Below, piece after piece: positions 52,525 through 61,464 of a stretch of 64,000 nucleotides of DNA. The position numbers and the translations under genes were made by a program. How positions within the stretch are numbered: the stretch's first letter is position 1; each line of letters starts with the position of its first letter. The notes under the pieces are model-generated. The model made no database searches. It was not told where the DNA came from and saw only the letters and a list, made by a program, of their open reading frames with translations. The DNA comes from Streptosporangiaceae bacterium (lineage in GTDB: Bacteria > Actinomycetota > Actinomycetes > Streptosporangiales > Streptosporangiaceae): positions 1 to 64,000 of the forward strand of contig JAICYD010000016.1 in assembly GCA_025934375.1 (NCBI GenBank), read 5' to 3'.

Positions 52525-53334
52525 CTAGTGGTGACCGCCGGCCGCGCCGCCGTGCCCGCCGTGCCCGGCGTCGGTGGCCGCGTGCACGGCCGCCTGGGTG
52601 GCGGCGTCGACGGCCGCGCTGACTGCCGCGTCAGTGGCGGCGCTGACCGCCGCGTCGGTTGCGGCGCGGGTGGCCGCGTCTACGGCAGCCCTGGTGGCGG
52701 CGTCGGTGGCGGCGTGCAGCGCGGCACCGGACGCGTCGGCGGCGCCGGCCACGGCCCGCGTCACCTCAGCGGCGCCCCGCTCGCGCTTGGCGGCCTCCCG
52801 CAGCCGCTTGCGGGCCGCCGCCCCGGCCCGGCCGGGGAAGACGACGCGGGCCGCGTCGATCGCGGTGGCCAGCCCGGCCAGTGCCGCCTGCTCGCTGCTG
52901 ACCGCGCCAGTGCTCGCGGCCACGGCCTCCAGCCGGGCGCGTGCCCGGGCTGCCCGCGCAGTGTCCAGGGTGGCCCAGCGGGTTACCGGGAAGAGCCCGA
53001 GCGCCCGGCGCCGGTGCGCGCGGATGGTCCCGGCGGCCTCCGCGCGGGCGAGGTACCGCCCGACGAGCCCGGGGCGATGGCGCGCCACCCAGGCCTTCGC
53101 GGTCGGGCCGCGTCGGCCGCCGGTCATGCTGGCCAGGGCCTCATCCAGCAGCTGGTCACCGGTCGGGGCGGTGTCCAGGACCACGATCCGGCCGCGCGCG
53201 ATATCGACCCGGCGGGCGGCGGCGAGCCGGACGAGCTCGGACCCGGCGATGCCGAACCGGAGCTTGGGGAGAATGGGCAGTGCCCCGTCGGGGCGCGCGG
53301 CCAGCAGGAGGAGATCCTCGCCAAGCTCGTCCAT
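52525..53334 (-). CDS. GPP34/GOLPH3-family protein with Ala-rich repeat tail
   Basis: A 269-residue protein. Residues about 1-190 follow the GPP34 (GOLPH3-like) fold: MDELGEDLLLLAARPDGALP, LRFGIAGSELVRLAAARRVD, DQLLDEALASMTGGRRGPTA, LGLFPVTRW. The last 80 residues are tandem degenerate 11-mers of the type DAATRAAVDAA and DAAVSAATDAA, ending in GHGGHGGAAGGHH, an amphipathic or helical Ala-rich extension with a His-rich tip. Bacterial GPP34 proteins are thought to bind phosphoinositide-like lipids at membranes. It is convergent with the FadD gene. Confidence 0.82.
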   Translation of the reverse strand: MDELGEDLLLLAARPDGALPILPKLRFGIAGSELVRLAAARRVDIARGRIVVLDTAPTGDQLLDEALASMTGGRRGPTAKAWVARHRPGLVGRYLARAEAAGTIRAHRRRALGLFPVTRWATLDTARAARARARLEAVAASTGAVSSEQAALAGLATAIDAARVVFPGRAGAAARKRLREAAKRERGAAEVTRAVAGAADASGAALHAATDAATRAAVDAATRAATDAAVSAATDAAVSAAVDAATQAAVHAATDAGHGGHGGAAGGHH

Positions 53335-53392
53335 GACCACGACGATACCCAAGCCAAGCGGGTCAGCTCGCCGCCGTATGGGGGCGTCGCTT

Positions 53393-53431
53393 GCTGACGA
53401 TCGGACCGCGAATCGCGGTCCGATCGTCAGC
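53393..53431 (-). terminator. 18-bp stem hairpin upstream of the GPP34 gene
   Basis: GCTGACGATCGGACCGCG, loop aat, CGCGGTCCGATCGTCAGC: a perfect 18-bp stem. It lies about 60 bp before the GPP34 start and after the echA19 gene on the same strand. It is likely the terminator of echA19, or an element in the GPP34 leader. Confidence 0.65.
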
Positions 53432-53484
53432 ATTGGAGCCCGGGTGCGGGCGCATGGTGACTCTGGGGCTCATGATTTACGCGC

Positions 53485-53542
53485 GCCAAGTGGCATTGTG
53501 CGATGGTGCCGGAGCCAAGTGGCATTGTGCGATGGTGCCGGA
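53485..53542. repeat. 29-bp perfect tandem duplication
   Basis: The 29-bp unit beginning GCCAAGTGGCATTGTGCGAT and ending GGTGCCGGA is present twice in direct succession (53485-53513 and 53514-53542) in the spacer between echA19 and the hairpin. It is not part of any gene seen. GTGGCATTGTGCGATGGTGC contains imperfect dyads, so it could bind a protein. Confidence 0.8.
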
Positions 53543-53648
53543 AATGACTCGTGAAGCTTTCATGCCGGCGGCGCCGACGGTGCCAGCCCGGATGAGCGGT
53601 GCGTCCAGATGAACGAGGGCAGCTGAGTAACAGGCGCGGGGGCAGGCG

Positions 53649-54434
53649 CTAGGCGTCGCGGAAGTGCGGGGGGCGCTTCTCGGTGAAGGCGCGGGGGCCT
53701 TCCTTGGCGTCGTCGCTGGCGAATACCATGGCGCCGATCTTGGCCTCGATCGCGAACGCGTCGTTCTCGGCCATGCCCTCGGTCTCCCGCATCGCGCGCA
53801 GGATCGCGCGCACCGCGACCGGGCCGTTGGCGGCGATCACCTCGGCGATCTCCAGCGCCCTGGCCAGGGCCTGCCCGTCCGGCACGACGTGGCCGATCAG
53901 CCCCATCGCGGCGGCCTCGGCGGCGCGGATGTGCCGCCCGGTCAGCAGCAGGTCGGCGGCCAGCGTGTAGGGAATCTGGCGGGGCAGCCGGACCGCCGAG
54001 CCGCCGAGGGGGAACAAGCCCCAGCGAGCCTCGGAGACGCCGAACCGCGCGCTCTCGCCAGCCACCCGGATGTCGCAGGCCTGCAGGATCTCGGTGCCGC
54101 CGGCCACGGCCGGCCCTTCCACGGCGGCGATCAGCGGCTTGGTCAGGCGGCGCCCCTTCAGCAGCGGCTCGATGACCGACAGGTCGAGGTCACCCATTTT
54201 GGCGCCGGGGTGGTCGCTGGTCATGGCCTTCAGGTCGGCGCCCGCGCAGAACGCGCCGCCCGCGCCGGTCAGCACGCACACCCGGATGCCGGGGTCGGCG
54301 TCGACCTCGTCCCAGGCCTGGCGCAGCAGCGCCAGCATCTGGCCGCTGAGCGCGTTGCGGGCCTGCGGGCGATTCATCGTGACGATCAGGACGTGCCCGC
54401 GCCGCTCGGTAAGCAGGTGTGGCTCCTCGGACAT
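53649..54434 (-). CDS. echA19: Enoyl-CoA hydratase EchA19-like
   Basis: A 261-residue crotonase-fold enzyme. Landmarks are [57 protein letters not shown] and [20 protein letters not shown], together with [20 protein letters not shown] and [14 protein letters not shown] at the end. The agreement with mycobacterial EchA19, the hydratase of cholesterol side-chain beta-oxidation, is very close. It is divergent from fadD19 over a near-perfect KstR box, as in mycobacteria. GAGGGG lies before the ATG. Confidence 0.92.
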   Translation of the reverse strand: MSEEPHLLTERRGHVLIVTMNRPQARNALSGQMLALLRQAWDEVDADPGIRVCVLTGAGGAFCAGADLKAMTSDHPGAKMGDLDLSVIEPLLKGRRLTKPLIAAVEGPAVAGGTEILQACDIRVAGESARFGVSEARWGLFPLGGSAVRLPRQIPYTLAADLLLTGRHIRAAEAAAMGLIGHVVPDGQALARALEIAEVIAANGPVAVRAILRAMRETEGMAENDAFAIEAKIGAMVFASDDAKEGPRAFTEKRPPHFRDA

Positions 54435-54473
54435 TTCCCGCCCCTCGGTTACGGATCGGCTCTTGCCGAAAAC

Positions 54474-54487
54474 AGTAACACGTTCTA
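54474..54487. promoter_or_regulatory. KstR-type box between echA19 and fadD19
   Basis: AGTAACACGTTCTA matches TnnAACnnGTTnnA except for A in place of the first T. It ends 10 bp before the fadD19 start codon and so leaves no room for a ribosome site there, which suggests a leaderless fadD19 transcript. Confidence 0.75.
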
Positions 54488-54497
54488 GTTTCTTGCC

Positions 54498-56078
54498 ATG
54501 GCACTCAACATGGCCGACCTGTTCGAGCATGCCGTCGACGCCTTCCCGGAGCGGGTGGCGCTGATTTGCGGGGACCGCCAGGTCACCTACGCCGAGCTGG
54601 ACGACGAGGCCAACCGCCTGGCGCACCACCTGGCGGCCCGGGGGGTTGCCCCCGGCGGGCATGTCGGACTCTACGCCCGTAACTCGATCGCGGCGGTGGT
54701 GACGCTGCTGGCCACCATCAAGCTGCGCGCCGTGGCCATCAACATCAACTACCGGTACCTGGAGCGGGAGCTGGCCTACCACCTGCAGGACGCCGACTTG
54801 TCCGCGCTCGTGCACGACGCGAGCCTGCGGGCCATCGTGGACGCCGTGGTCCCGGCCGGGCTGCCCCGGGTGGTGATCGACGGCGACTACGACGAGGCGC
54901 TGGCGGCCGCCTCCGGCGCGCGCGACTTCGGGCCGCGCAGCGCCGACGACATCTACATCATCTACACCGGTGGCACCACCGGGCAGCCCAAGGGCGTCAT
55001 GTGGCGGCACGAGGACATCTGGCGCACCCTGGCCGGCGGCATCGACTTCGTCACCTTCGAGGCGCTGGAAGACGAGTGGGTGCAGTCCCGCAAGGGCGCC
55101 GAGGGCGACCCCATGGTCCGGATGGCGCCCGCGCCGCTCATCCACGGCGCCGCGATGGTGGCCACGCTGGCCGCGCTGTTCAGCGGGGACACCTGCGTGA
55201 TCTTGCCGAAGTTCGACCCGCACGCGCTGTGGGCGGCGGTGCAAGAGCATCATGTCAACGTGCTGTCGATCATCGGGGACGCCATGGCCAGGCCGCTGCT
55301 GGAGGCGCTGGCGGCCGGGGACTACGACACGTCCTCGCTGGTCTCCTTCAACTCCACCGCCGCGCTGTTCTCCCCGGCGGTCAAGGAAGCGGTCGTGGCC
55401 GCGCTGCCCACCACGTTCATCAGCGAGGCGGTCGGCTCGACGGAGACCGGCTTCGCCGGCATCGCGTTCGTGGGCCCCGGCCAGGAAAGCCGGGGCGGCC
55501 CGACGGTCACCGCCGGGCCCGACGTCATCGTGATCGACGAGGCCGGCGGGGTATGCGGCCCCGGGCAGACCGGCAAGCTGGCCCGCGGCGGGCACATCCC
55601 GCTCGGCTACTACAAGGACCCGGCCAAGACCGCCGAGATGTACGCGACGGTGGATGGCAAGCGGTACGCGGTGCCCGGCGACTGGGCGCGGGTCGAAGAC
55701 GACGGCACGATCACGCTGCTCGGCCGGGGCAACACGTGCGTCAACACCGGCGGCGAGAAGGTCTATCCCGAGGAGGTCGAGGGCGCGCTGAAGTCCCACC
55801 CCGACGTGTTCGACGCGCTGGTCATCGGCGTGCCGGATGACCGCCTCGGCCAGCGGGTGGCCGCGCTGGTCCAGCTGCGCCCGCAGGCCGCCAGCGGGGG
55901 CGGCGAGGGCGCCGTCGCCGCGCTGCAAGAACACGTGCACGCCCGGCTGGCCGGCTACAAGGTGCCGCGGACCGTGTGGCTGGTGGACTCGGTCGGCCGC
56001 ACGGTGTCCGGCAAGGCCGACTACGGCTGGGCCCGCCGTTACGTCGCCGAGCACGCCCCCACCCGGAAGGCCCAGTAA
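54498..56078 (+). CDS. fadD19: Steroid-CoA ligase FadD19-like
   Basis: A 526-residue ligase. [20 protein letters not shown] is the FadD19-type opening. The core motifs are [20 protein letters not shown], the family-specific [22 protein letters not shown], the hinge [20 protein letters not shown], and a C-terminal [13 protein letters not shown] with the catalytic Lys. FadD19 activates C24-branched and other sterol side-chain acids with CoA. It begins a three-gene run with the nitronate monooxygenase and LLM genes and is divergent from echA19. No ribosome site is seen. Confidence 0.92.
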   Translation: MALNMADLFEHAVDAFPERVALICGDRQVTYAELDDEANRLAHHLAARGVAPGGHVGLYARNSIAAVVTLLATIKLRAVAININYRYLERELAYHLQDADLSALVHDASLRAIVDAVVPAGLPRVVIDGDYDEALAAASGARDFGPRSADDIYIIYTGGTTGQPKGVMWRHEDIWRTLAGGIDFVTFEALEDEWVQSRKGAEGDPMVRMAPAPLIHGAAMVATLAALFSGDTCVILPKFDPHALWAAVQEHHVNVLSIIGDAMARPLLEALAAGDYDTSSLVSFNSTAALFSPAVKEAVVAALPTTFISEAVGSTETGFAGIAFVGPGQESRGGPTVTAGPDVIVIDEAGGVCGPGQTGKLARGGHIPLGYYKDPAKTAEMYATVDGKRYAVPGDWARVEDDGTITLLGRGNTCVNTGGEKVYPEEVEGALKSHPDVFDALVIGVPDDRLGQRVAALVQLRPQAASGGGEGAVAALQEHVHARLAGYKVPRTVWLVDSVGRTVSGKADYGWARRYVAEHAPTRKAQ

Positions 56079-56082
56079 CGCC

Positions 56083-57204
56083 ATGACCGTACGGACGCCC
56101 GTGTGCGACCTGCTGGGCATCGAGCATCCCATCGTCGGGTTCAGCCCGTCCGAGCACGTCGCCGCCGCGATCAGCCGGGCCGGAGGCATGGGCGTGCTGG
56201 GCTGCGTGCGGTTCAACGACCCCGCCGAGCTGGACGCCGTCCTGGACTGGATGGACGCCCACACCGGCGGGCGGCCGTACGGCGTGGACGTCGTCATGCC
56301 GGCCCGGGTGCCGGCCGAGGGGACCCCGGCCGACCTGGCGGCGATGATCCCGCAGGCGCACCGCGGCTTCGTTGAGGACACGCTGCGACGGCTCGGGGTG
56401 CCCCCATTGCCCGAGGACGCCGCCGAGGGAGACGGGGTGGTCGGCTGGCTGCACTCGGTCGCGCGCAAGCACGTCGAGGTCGCGCTGGCCCACCCGGCCC
56501 GGCTGATCGCCAACGCGCTCGGCCCGCCGCCGCCCGACGTCATCGCCGCCGCGCACGGGCGCGGCATGGTGGTGGCCGCGCTCGCGGGCAAGGCGGAGCA
56601 CGCCCGCGCCCAGGTCGGCACCGGCGTGGACATCGTCGTCGCCCAGGGGCACGAGGCCGGCGGCCACACCGGCGAGATCGGCACCATGGTGCTCATCCCG
56701 GAGGTCGTCGACGCGGTCGGCGACGAGGTGCCGGTGCTCGCGGCCGGCGGGATCGGCTGCGGCCGCCAGGTCGCCGCCGCGCTCGCGCTCGGCGCGGCTG
56801 GCGCCTGGATGGGCTCGGCGTGGCTGCTGACCAGCGAGTACGCGCAGCTGTCATCCTCGCCCGGGGTGCAGCAGGCCCTGCTGGCGGCCACTTCGTCAGA
56901 CACCGTGCGGTCGCGGATCTACAGCGGCAAGCCCGCCCGGCTGCTGCGCAACCGGTGGACCGCCGCCTGGGAACAGCCCGGCGCCCCGGCTCCGTTGCCG
57001 ATGCCATTGCAGAACATCCTGGTCGCCGAGGCGCACCAGCGGCTCATGGCCTCGGGGCAGCCGGACGTGGTGCCGATGCCGGCCGGGCAGGTCGTCGGCC
57101 GGATCACCGAGATCCGCGACGTCGCCGACGTGCTGGCCGACCTGGTCCGCGAGACCGGCGAGGCCCTGGACCGGCTGGGCCGGCTGCGCGGGGCTTCAGG
57201 GTGA
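56083..57204 (+). CDS. Nitronate monooxygenase-family FMN oxidoreductase
   Basis: A 373-residue TIM-barrel flavoprotein. [20 protein letters not shown] opens, [20 protein letters not shown] with the active-site region, [20 protein letters not shown] binds the FMN phosphate, and [15 protein letters not shown] follows. Members of this family occur in the mycobacterial cholesterol regulons (for example Rv3553), where they are thought to act as 2-enoyl or keto-steroid reductases/oxidases of unsettled substrate. It starts 4 bp after fadD19 and overlaps the LLM gene as GTGA. Confidence 0.85.
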   Translation: MTVRTPVCDLLGIEHPIVGFSPSEHVAAAISRAGGMGVLGCVRFNDPAELDAVLDWMDAHTGGRPYGVDVVMPARVPAEGTPADLAAMIPQAHRGFVEDTLRRLGVPPLPEDAAEGDGVVGWLHSVARKHVEVALAHPARLIANALGPPPPDVIAAAHGRGMVVAALAGKAEHARAQVGTGVDIVVAQGHEAGGHTGEIGTMVLIPEVVDAVGDEVPVLAAGGIGCGRQVAAALALGAAGAWMGSAWLLTSEYAQLSSSPGVQQALLAATSSDTVRSRIYSGKPARLLRNRWTAAWEQPGAPAPLPMPLQNILVAEAHQRLMASGQPDVVPMPAGQVVGRITEIRDVADVLADLVRETGEALDRLGRLRGASG

Positions 57205-58235
57205 AGACCGCGGTCACGGCCGGCTACTGGGGCGCCGGGCCCCCGCCCGGCCAGGGCGACCTGTTCGCGGCCGCCGAGCGGCTCGGCATCGACCAGGTGT
57301 GGACGGCGGAGGCGTGGGGCAGCGACGCGTGGACGCCGCTGGCCTGGCACGGGTCACGGACGAAGCGGGTCGCGCTGGGCACCGCGGTATCGCAGCTGTC
57401 GGCCCGCCCGCCGACGACGCTGGCGATGACGGCGATGACGATGGACCACCTCACCGGCGGGCGGGTCCTGCTCGGCATCGGCGCGAGCAACCCGCAGGTG
57501 GTGGAGGGCTGGTACGGCCAGCCGTACCCGCGCCCGCTGGAGCGCACCCGGGAGTACGTCGACATCCTGCGGGCCGTCATCGCCCGCGGCGGGCCGGTCA
57601 CCTACGACGGCAAGCACTACCAGCTGCCGCTGCCGGGCGGGACCGGCCTCGGCAAGCCGCTGCGCTCGATCGTGCACCCCTACCGCGCGCGGATCCCCAT
57701 CTACCTCGGCGCGGAAGGGCCGAAGAACGTGGCGCTGGCTGCGGAGATCGCCGACGGGTGGCTGCCGATGTTCTTCTCGCCGGCGATGAACGACTTCTAC
57801 GCCGCCGCCCTCGCCGCGGGCTTCGCGCGGCCGGGCGCCCGCGTCACCCCGGAGACCTTCGACGTGGTCGGCGGACCGCTGGGCATCATCCCCGACGATG
57901 ACATCGAACAGGCCGCCGACCGGCTGCGGCCCTCGCTGGCCCTCTACATCGGCGGCATGGGCGCCCGCGACGTCAACTTCCACAACGAGGTCTTCGCGCG
58001 CATGGGCTACGAGGCGGAGGCGAAGGTCATCCAGAACGCCTACCTGGCCGGTGACAAGCAGGCCGCCATCGCGGCGGTGCCGACCCGCCTAGTCGAGGAC
58101 GTCGCGCTCATCGGCCCGTGGGCGAAGATCGCCGAGGAGCTCCCGCGGTGGACCCAGACCGTGCTGACGACGCTGCTGATCAGCTGCGACCCGCGCCTGC
58201 TGGAGAAGGCGGCGGACCTGGCCCGGTCCGCCTAG
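57201..58235 (+). CDS. LLM-class F420-dependent oxidoreductase (Rv3520c-like)
   Basis: A 344-residue luciferase-like (LLM) enzyme with ADRLG-type opening (AAAERLGIDQVWTAEAWGSD), the F420-binding RPPTTLAMTAMTMDHLTGGR, LGIGASNPQVVEGWYGQPY and IPIYLGAEGPKNVALAAEIA. Rv3520c homologues are in the KstR regulon and sit in sterol side-chain clusters; the reaction is not known. It is coupled to the preceding gene by GTGA and ends 56 bp inside the convergent LacI gene. Confidence 0.88.
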   Translation: MKTAVTAGYWGAGPPPGQGDLFAAAERLGIDQVWTAEAWGSDAWTPLAWHGSRTKRVALGTAVSQLSARPPTTLAMTAMTMDHLTGGRVLLGIGASNPQVVEGWYGQPYPRPLERTREYVDILRAVIARGGPVTYDGKHYQLPLPGGTGLGKPLRSIVHPYRARIPIYLGAEGPKNVALAAEIADGWLPMFFSPAMNDFYAAALAAGFARPGARVTPETFDVVGGPLGIIPDDDIEQAADRLRPSLALYIGGMGARDVNFHNEVFARMGYEAEAKVIQNAYLAGDKQAAIAAVPTRLVEDVALIGPWAKIAEELPRWTQTVLTTLLISCDPRLLEKAADLARSA

Positions 58236-59328
58236 TGCGTGGTTCTTCCGGCGCCGTGCGCAGGGCGAGATCGGCCCCGGTGGCTCGCGCCGGGGCCGTC
58301 GTTTCCCTGATGACCAGGCGCGCCTGGCAGAACTCCACTGAGCTGCCCGGTGCGTCTTCGGCGATCAAGCTGATGGCCAGCGATGCGGCCTTGTAGCCCA
58401 TGTCGAACATCGGCTGGCGGATCGTGGTCAGCGGCGGGGCGAGGTACCTGGCGAACGTGTCGTCGAAGCCGATGATGGACAACTGCTCGGGGACCCGGAT
58501 GCCTTCCGCGTACAGCGCCTGCATGGCCCCCGCCGCTACCAGGTCCGACACGGCGAATACCGCCGTCAGGCCGGGCGCCTGCCCGAGCAGGCGCCGCATG
58601 TAAGCGGCGCCCGCCTCCAGGCCGCCCCATCCGCCGCGCTCGCGCGGGTAGTGGCCGAGGACGATGTGCGAGTTGTCGAGCACCTGGCCGCATGCCTCGA
58701 GCACGTCGCGGTAGGCCCTGAACCTTTCCTTCGGAATGTCGGCCGAGTCGTTGTCACTGTCGTGCGGGAACGGCTCCCCCAGGAAGCCGATCTCGCGGTG
58801 CCCGAGGCTGACCAGGTGGCGCATCGCCTCCGTGGCCGCCGCGTGGTTGTCGACGACGACGGCGGAGGCGGCGACGCAGAGCCGTCGCTCGATCTCCACC
58901 GCGCGGACGCCGGCGTCGAGGGCGAGGGAGACGTTCTTGCCGTGCACCGCGGTGGTGAAGATGATGCCGTCGATACGCCGCTTGAGCAGCGTCTCGACGC
59001 ATTCGCGTTCCTGGCCGGGGTTGCCGTGCGCGTTGAGGAACAGCAGGGTGAATCCGTGCTCAGCGGCGGCCTGCTCGGCTCCGATGACGATCTCGCCGAC
59101 GAAGGGGTTGGAGAGATCGCCGTGCAGGATGAGGCCGATGGTGATGGTCTTCTGGCGCCGCAGTTCCTGGGCAACCGCGTTGAGGCGGTAGCTGCTGTCG
59201 CGCAGGGCCGCTTCGACGCGCTCACGCGCCCGCGCTGATACATAGCCGTTGCCGTGCAGGACACGGGACACCGTCGCGGTGGACACGCCGGCCAGTGCCG
59301 CGACGTCCTTCAGGCGTGCCTCCCGCAT
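58180..59328 (-). CDS. LacI/GalR-family transcriptional regulator
   Basis: A 382-residue regulator. The N-terminal helix-turn-helix reads LKDVAALAGVSTATVSRVLH, followed by the hinge and a periplasmic-binding-like domain (TIGLILHGDLSNPFVGEIVI, HREIGFLGEPFPHDSDN, AVFAVSDLVAAGAMQAL, LSIIGFDDTFARYLAPPLTT). The last 40 residues are a non-conserved Pro/Arg-rich extension that runs into the LLM gene on the other strand. It lies next to an esterase and transporter operon in the same direction and probably controls it. The stop closest to the domain end would be earlier in most homologues. Confidence 0.9.
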   Translation of the reverse strand: MREARLKDVAALAGVSTATVSRVLHGNGYVSARARERVEAALRDSSYRLNAVAQELRRQKTITIGLILHGDLSNPFVGEIVIGAEQAAAEHGFTLLFLNAHGNPGQERECVETLLKRRIDGIIFTTAVHGKNVSLALDAGVRAVEIERRLCVAASAVVVDNHAAATEAMRHLVSLGHREIGFLGEPFPHDSDNDSADIPKERFRAYRDVLEACGQVLDNSHIVLGHYPRERGGWGGLEAGAAYMRRLLGQAPGLTAVFAVSDLVAAGAMQALYAEGIRVPEQLSIIGFDDTFARYLAPPLTTIRQPMFDMGYKAASLAISLIAEDAPGSSVEFCQARLVIRETTAPARATGADLALRTAPEEPRTRRTGPGPPPSPAGAGRS

Positions 59329-59335
59329 AACGAGA

Positions 59336-60334
59336 TCATAGGCGGTGCTTGTCAGCCGCCTCGGTCCGCGCCGGGCGGCCCGGGTTCGCGGGGCTCGGCA
59401 GCTGGGCCGGGCCCTGGCTGAACGCGTCCCGCATGGCCTCGGCGCACCTGTCGACGGCGTCGCGTGCCTCGGGGGCGGCCGCCAGGAGGTGGAAGAAGCC
59501 GTGACGGGCGCGCGGGTAGTCGCGAAGGCACGCCGGCACGCCGGCATCGGCGAGCCTGCGGGCGTACTGCTCGCTCTCGGCGCGCAGGATGTCGCGGCCG
59601 GCCGTGATGAGCAGGGCAGGGGCGAGGCCAGCGAGCGAGGGGGCATGCATGGGCGAGGCGTCAGGCGCCAGCCGCTGGACCCGGCCGGGGACATATTCCT
59701 GCCAGATGTAGCGCATGTCCTCACGCCAGTGGGCGCCGAGCGTGGCCGAGTCGGCCTGATCCTCGTTCAGCTGAGCGAAATCCTCGCGGTACGGGGCATC
59801 CAGATCCCCGTCCAGGACCGGGTAGACCAGTACCTGGAGCGCGAGGGCAAGCCCGTGATCGCGGGCGCGAAGCGCGACAGCGGCCGCGAGGTTGCCGCCG
59901 GCGCTGTCGCCGCCGACCGCAACCTGGCCGAAGTGGTCTGCCGCCCAGCGGGTCGCGTTCCACGCGTCGTCGGTTGCCGCGGGGTAGCGATGTTCCGGCG
60001 CACGCCGATAATCGACGGAAAGCACCGCGCAGCCGACCCGGTTGGCGAAGGCGCAGGCCAGGGGCTCATGACTTGCCGGACTGCCGAGCATCCACGCCCC
60101 GCCGTGCAGCCAGACGAGCACGCCTTCCCGGTACCGCGCGGGCCAGTACAGCCACGAGGGCACGCCCCGGGTGCAGATCTCGGTGACGGAGGAGACCGAC
60201 TCGGGCACGCCCGCACCCGCTAGCGATGAGTCACGCTCCTCCCGGCGCAGTTCGGCGAGGTCGCGTTCCCGCATCGGCCGCCCCGGCGCCCGAGCGCCCG
60301 CGGCGGCAGAGCCTGCTGATGAGGCGGGGTTCAT
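59336..60334 (-). CDS. HSL-type alpha/beta hydrolase (carboxylesterase)
   Basis: A 332-residue esterase. The oxyanion motif VLVWLHGGAWMLGS (HGG), the nucleophile elbow VAVGGDSAGGNLAAAVA, the catalytic Asp in LITAGRDILRAE and the His in RARHGFFHLL are all present. It overlaps the beta-lactamase-fold gene as ATGA and forms the end of the ABC-transporter operon. It likely cleaves an ester carried in by that transporter. Start at MNPASSAGSAAAG with no close ribosome site besides the coupled stop. Confidence 0.88.
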   Translation of the reverse strand: MNPASSAGSAAAGARAPGRPMRERDLAELRREERDSSLAGAGVPESVSSVTEICTRGVPSWLYWPARYREGVLVWLHGGAWMLGSPASHEPLACAFANRVGCAVLSVDYRRAPEHRYPAATDDAWNATRWAADHFGQVAVGGDSAGGNLAAAVALRARDHGLALALQVLVYPVLDGDLDAPYREDFAQLNEDQADSATLGAHWREDMRYIWQEYVPGRVQRLAPDASPMHAPSLAGLAPALLITAGRDILRAESEQYARRLADAGVPACLRDYPRARHGFFHLLAAAPEARDAVDRCAEAMRDAFSQGPAQLPSPANPGRPARTEAADKHRL

Positions 60335-61461
60335 GCCGCTCCCTCCCTCTCAACGCAGTTGTAGAGGGCAGCGAGCAGGGCGGCGGCGCGCATGTCGCTG
60401 GGGTCGTCGCGCAGCAGGTTCATCGCGTAGGAGAAGCCGATCCGCTGCTGGGGCCAGCGGCCGTGAACCGATCCCCCCGCGCCGCCATGGCCGAACGCGT
60501 CCGGCACCGGCCCCAGCGCGCGCGCGTCAGTCTGCAGCTGGAAACCCACGCCGAACGAGGTCAGCCGGTCCAGCAGGGGATCGTGGCGCCTGCTGAGGAC
60601 CGTGGTGCCCAGCCGGAGGGTGGCCGGAGAAAGCAGCTGGCCAAGGCTGGCGTAGAACCGCGCCACCGACCGTGCCGTGCCGATGCCGTTAGAACCCGGG
60701 ACCTCGGCCGCGTGCCACTCGCGCTCGTTCCACGGGAAGCTCTCCGGCTGGTACCTCGACGGGTTCTCGACGGCCCGCCTGAGCGGGTCCAGGGCCAGCC
60801 GCTCGTCCGCGACGGAGGTCCACGCCGGGGCTAGCTCGACAACCGATACCCGCGGCTCAAATTCCGCCGGCAGGCCGATCCACAGCTCGAGGTCCAGGGG
60901 ACGGGCGATCTCCTCGGCGAAGAACTGACCGATCCCACGTCCATCGACCCGGCGCACTAGCTCGCCGCAGAGCCAGCCGAAGGTGACGGCGTGGTAGGTG
61001 CGGGTGGCCCTCGGATCGCTGCTGCGCGGCTGGCTGGCGAGCAGTGCCGCCATCCGGCGCGCGTCGGTCGCCTCTTGCCAGGTGACGGGAACGTCAAGTC
61101 CTGGCAGGCCGGCGGAGTGCGAGACAAGGTCCCTGACCAGCACGCCCGACTTGCCCGCGGCCGCGAACTGCGGCCAGTAGCGTGCTACCGGCGATTCCAG
61201 CGCCAGCTGACCCCGCTCCATCAGCAGCAGGAGGCAGGTGGCCACGAGCCCCTTGGTGCCGGAGAACAGGATCTGAAGCGTGTCCGCTGACCAGGGCCGC
61301 GCGCTCGCGCGATCGGCGATCCCGCCCCAGAGGTCAACCAGTGGCTCACCGTCGCGTACGACGGCGAACGAAGCGCCCAGATCGCCGCGCACGGTGAAAT
61401 TGCGGCTGAACTCCTCGGTCACCTGCCTGAACTCGGGTGCCGCGTATCCGTTCAGTTCCAC
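60331..61461 (-). CDS. Beta-lactamase-fold serine hydrolase (EstB-like)
   Basis: A 376-residue class-C-type protein. The nucleophile motif SxxK is in LFSGTKGLVATCLLLL, the second motif is YHAVTFGWLCGE (Tyr with a displaced Asn), and the third is the HGGAGG in FGHGGAGGSVHGRW instead of KTG. This is the pattern of esterase EstB and related carboxylesterases rather than true penicillinases. No signal peptide, so it is cytosolic. GTG start after GGAGAGG, 4 bp past the ABC ATPase stop. Confidence 0.87.
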   Translation of the reverse strand: MELNGYAAPEFRQVTEEFSRNFTVRGDLGASFAVVRDGEPLVDLWGGIADRASARPWSADTLQILFSGTKGLVATCLLLLMERGQLALESPVARYWPQFAAAGKSGVLVRDLVSHSAGLPGLDVPVTWQEATDARRMAALLASQPRSSDPRATRTYHAVTFGWLCGELVRRVDGRGIGQFFAEEIARPLDLELWIGLPAEFEPRVSVVELAPAWTSVADERLALDPLRRAVENPSRYQPESFPWNEREWHAAEVPGSNGIGTARSVARFYASLGQLLSPATLRLGTTVLSRRHDPLLDRLTSFGVGFQLQTDARALGPVPDAFGHGGAGGSVHGRWPQQRIGFSYAMNLLRDDPSDMRAAALLAALYNCVEREGAA

Positions 61462-61464
61462 TGC

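Noticed and set aside
54498..56903. 1,084-codon minus-strand frame continuing upstream of echA19
   Set aside because: Only the 261 C-terminal codons are echA19. The rest is the antisense of fadD19 and the nitronate monooxygenase gene.
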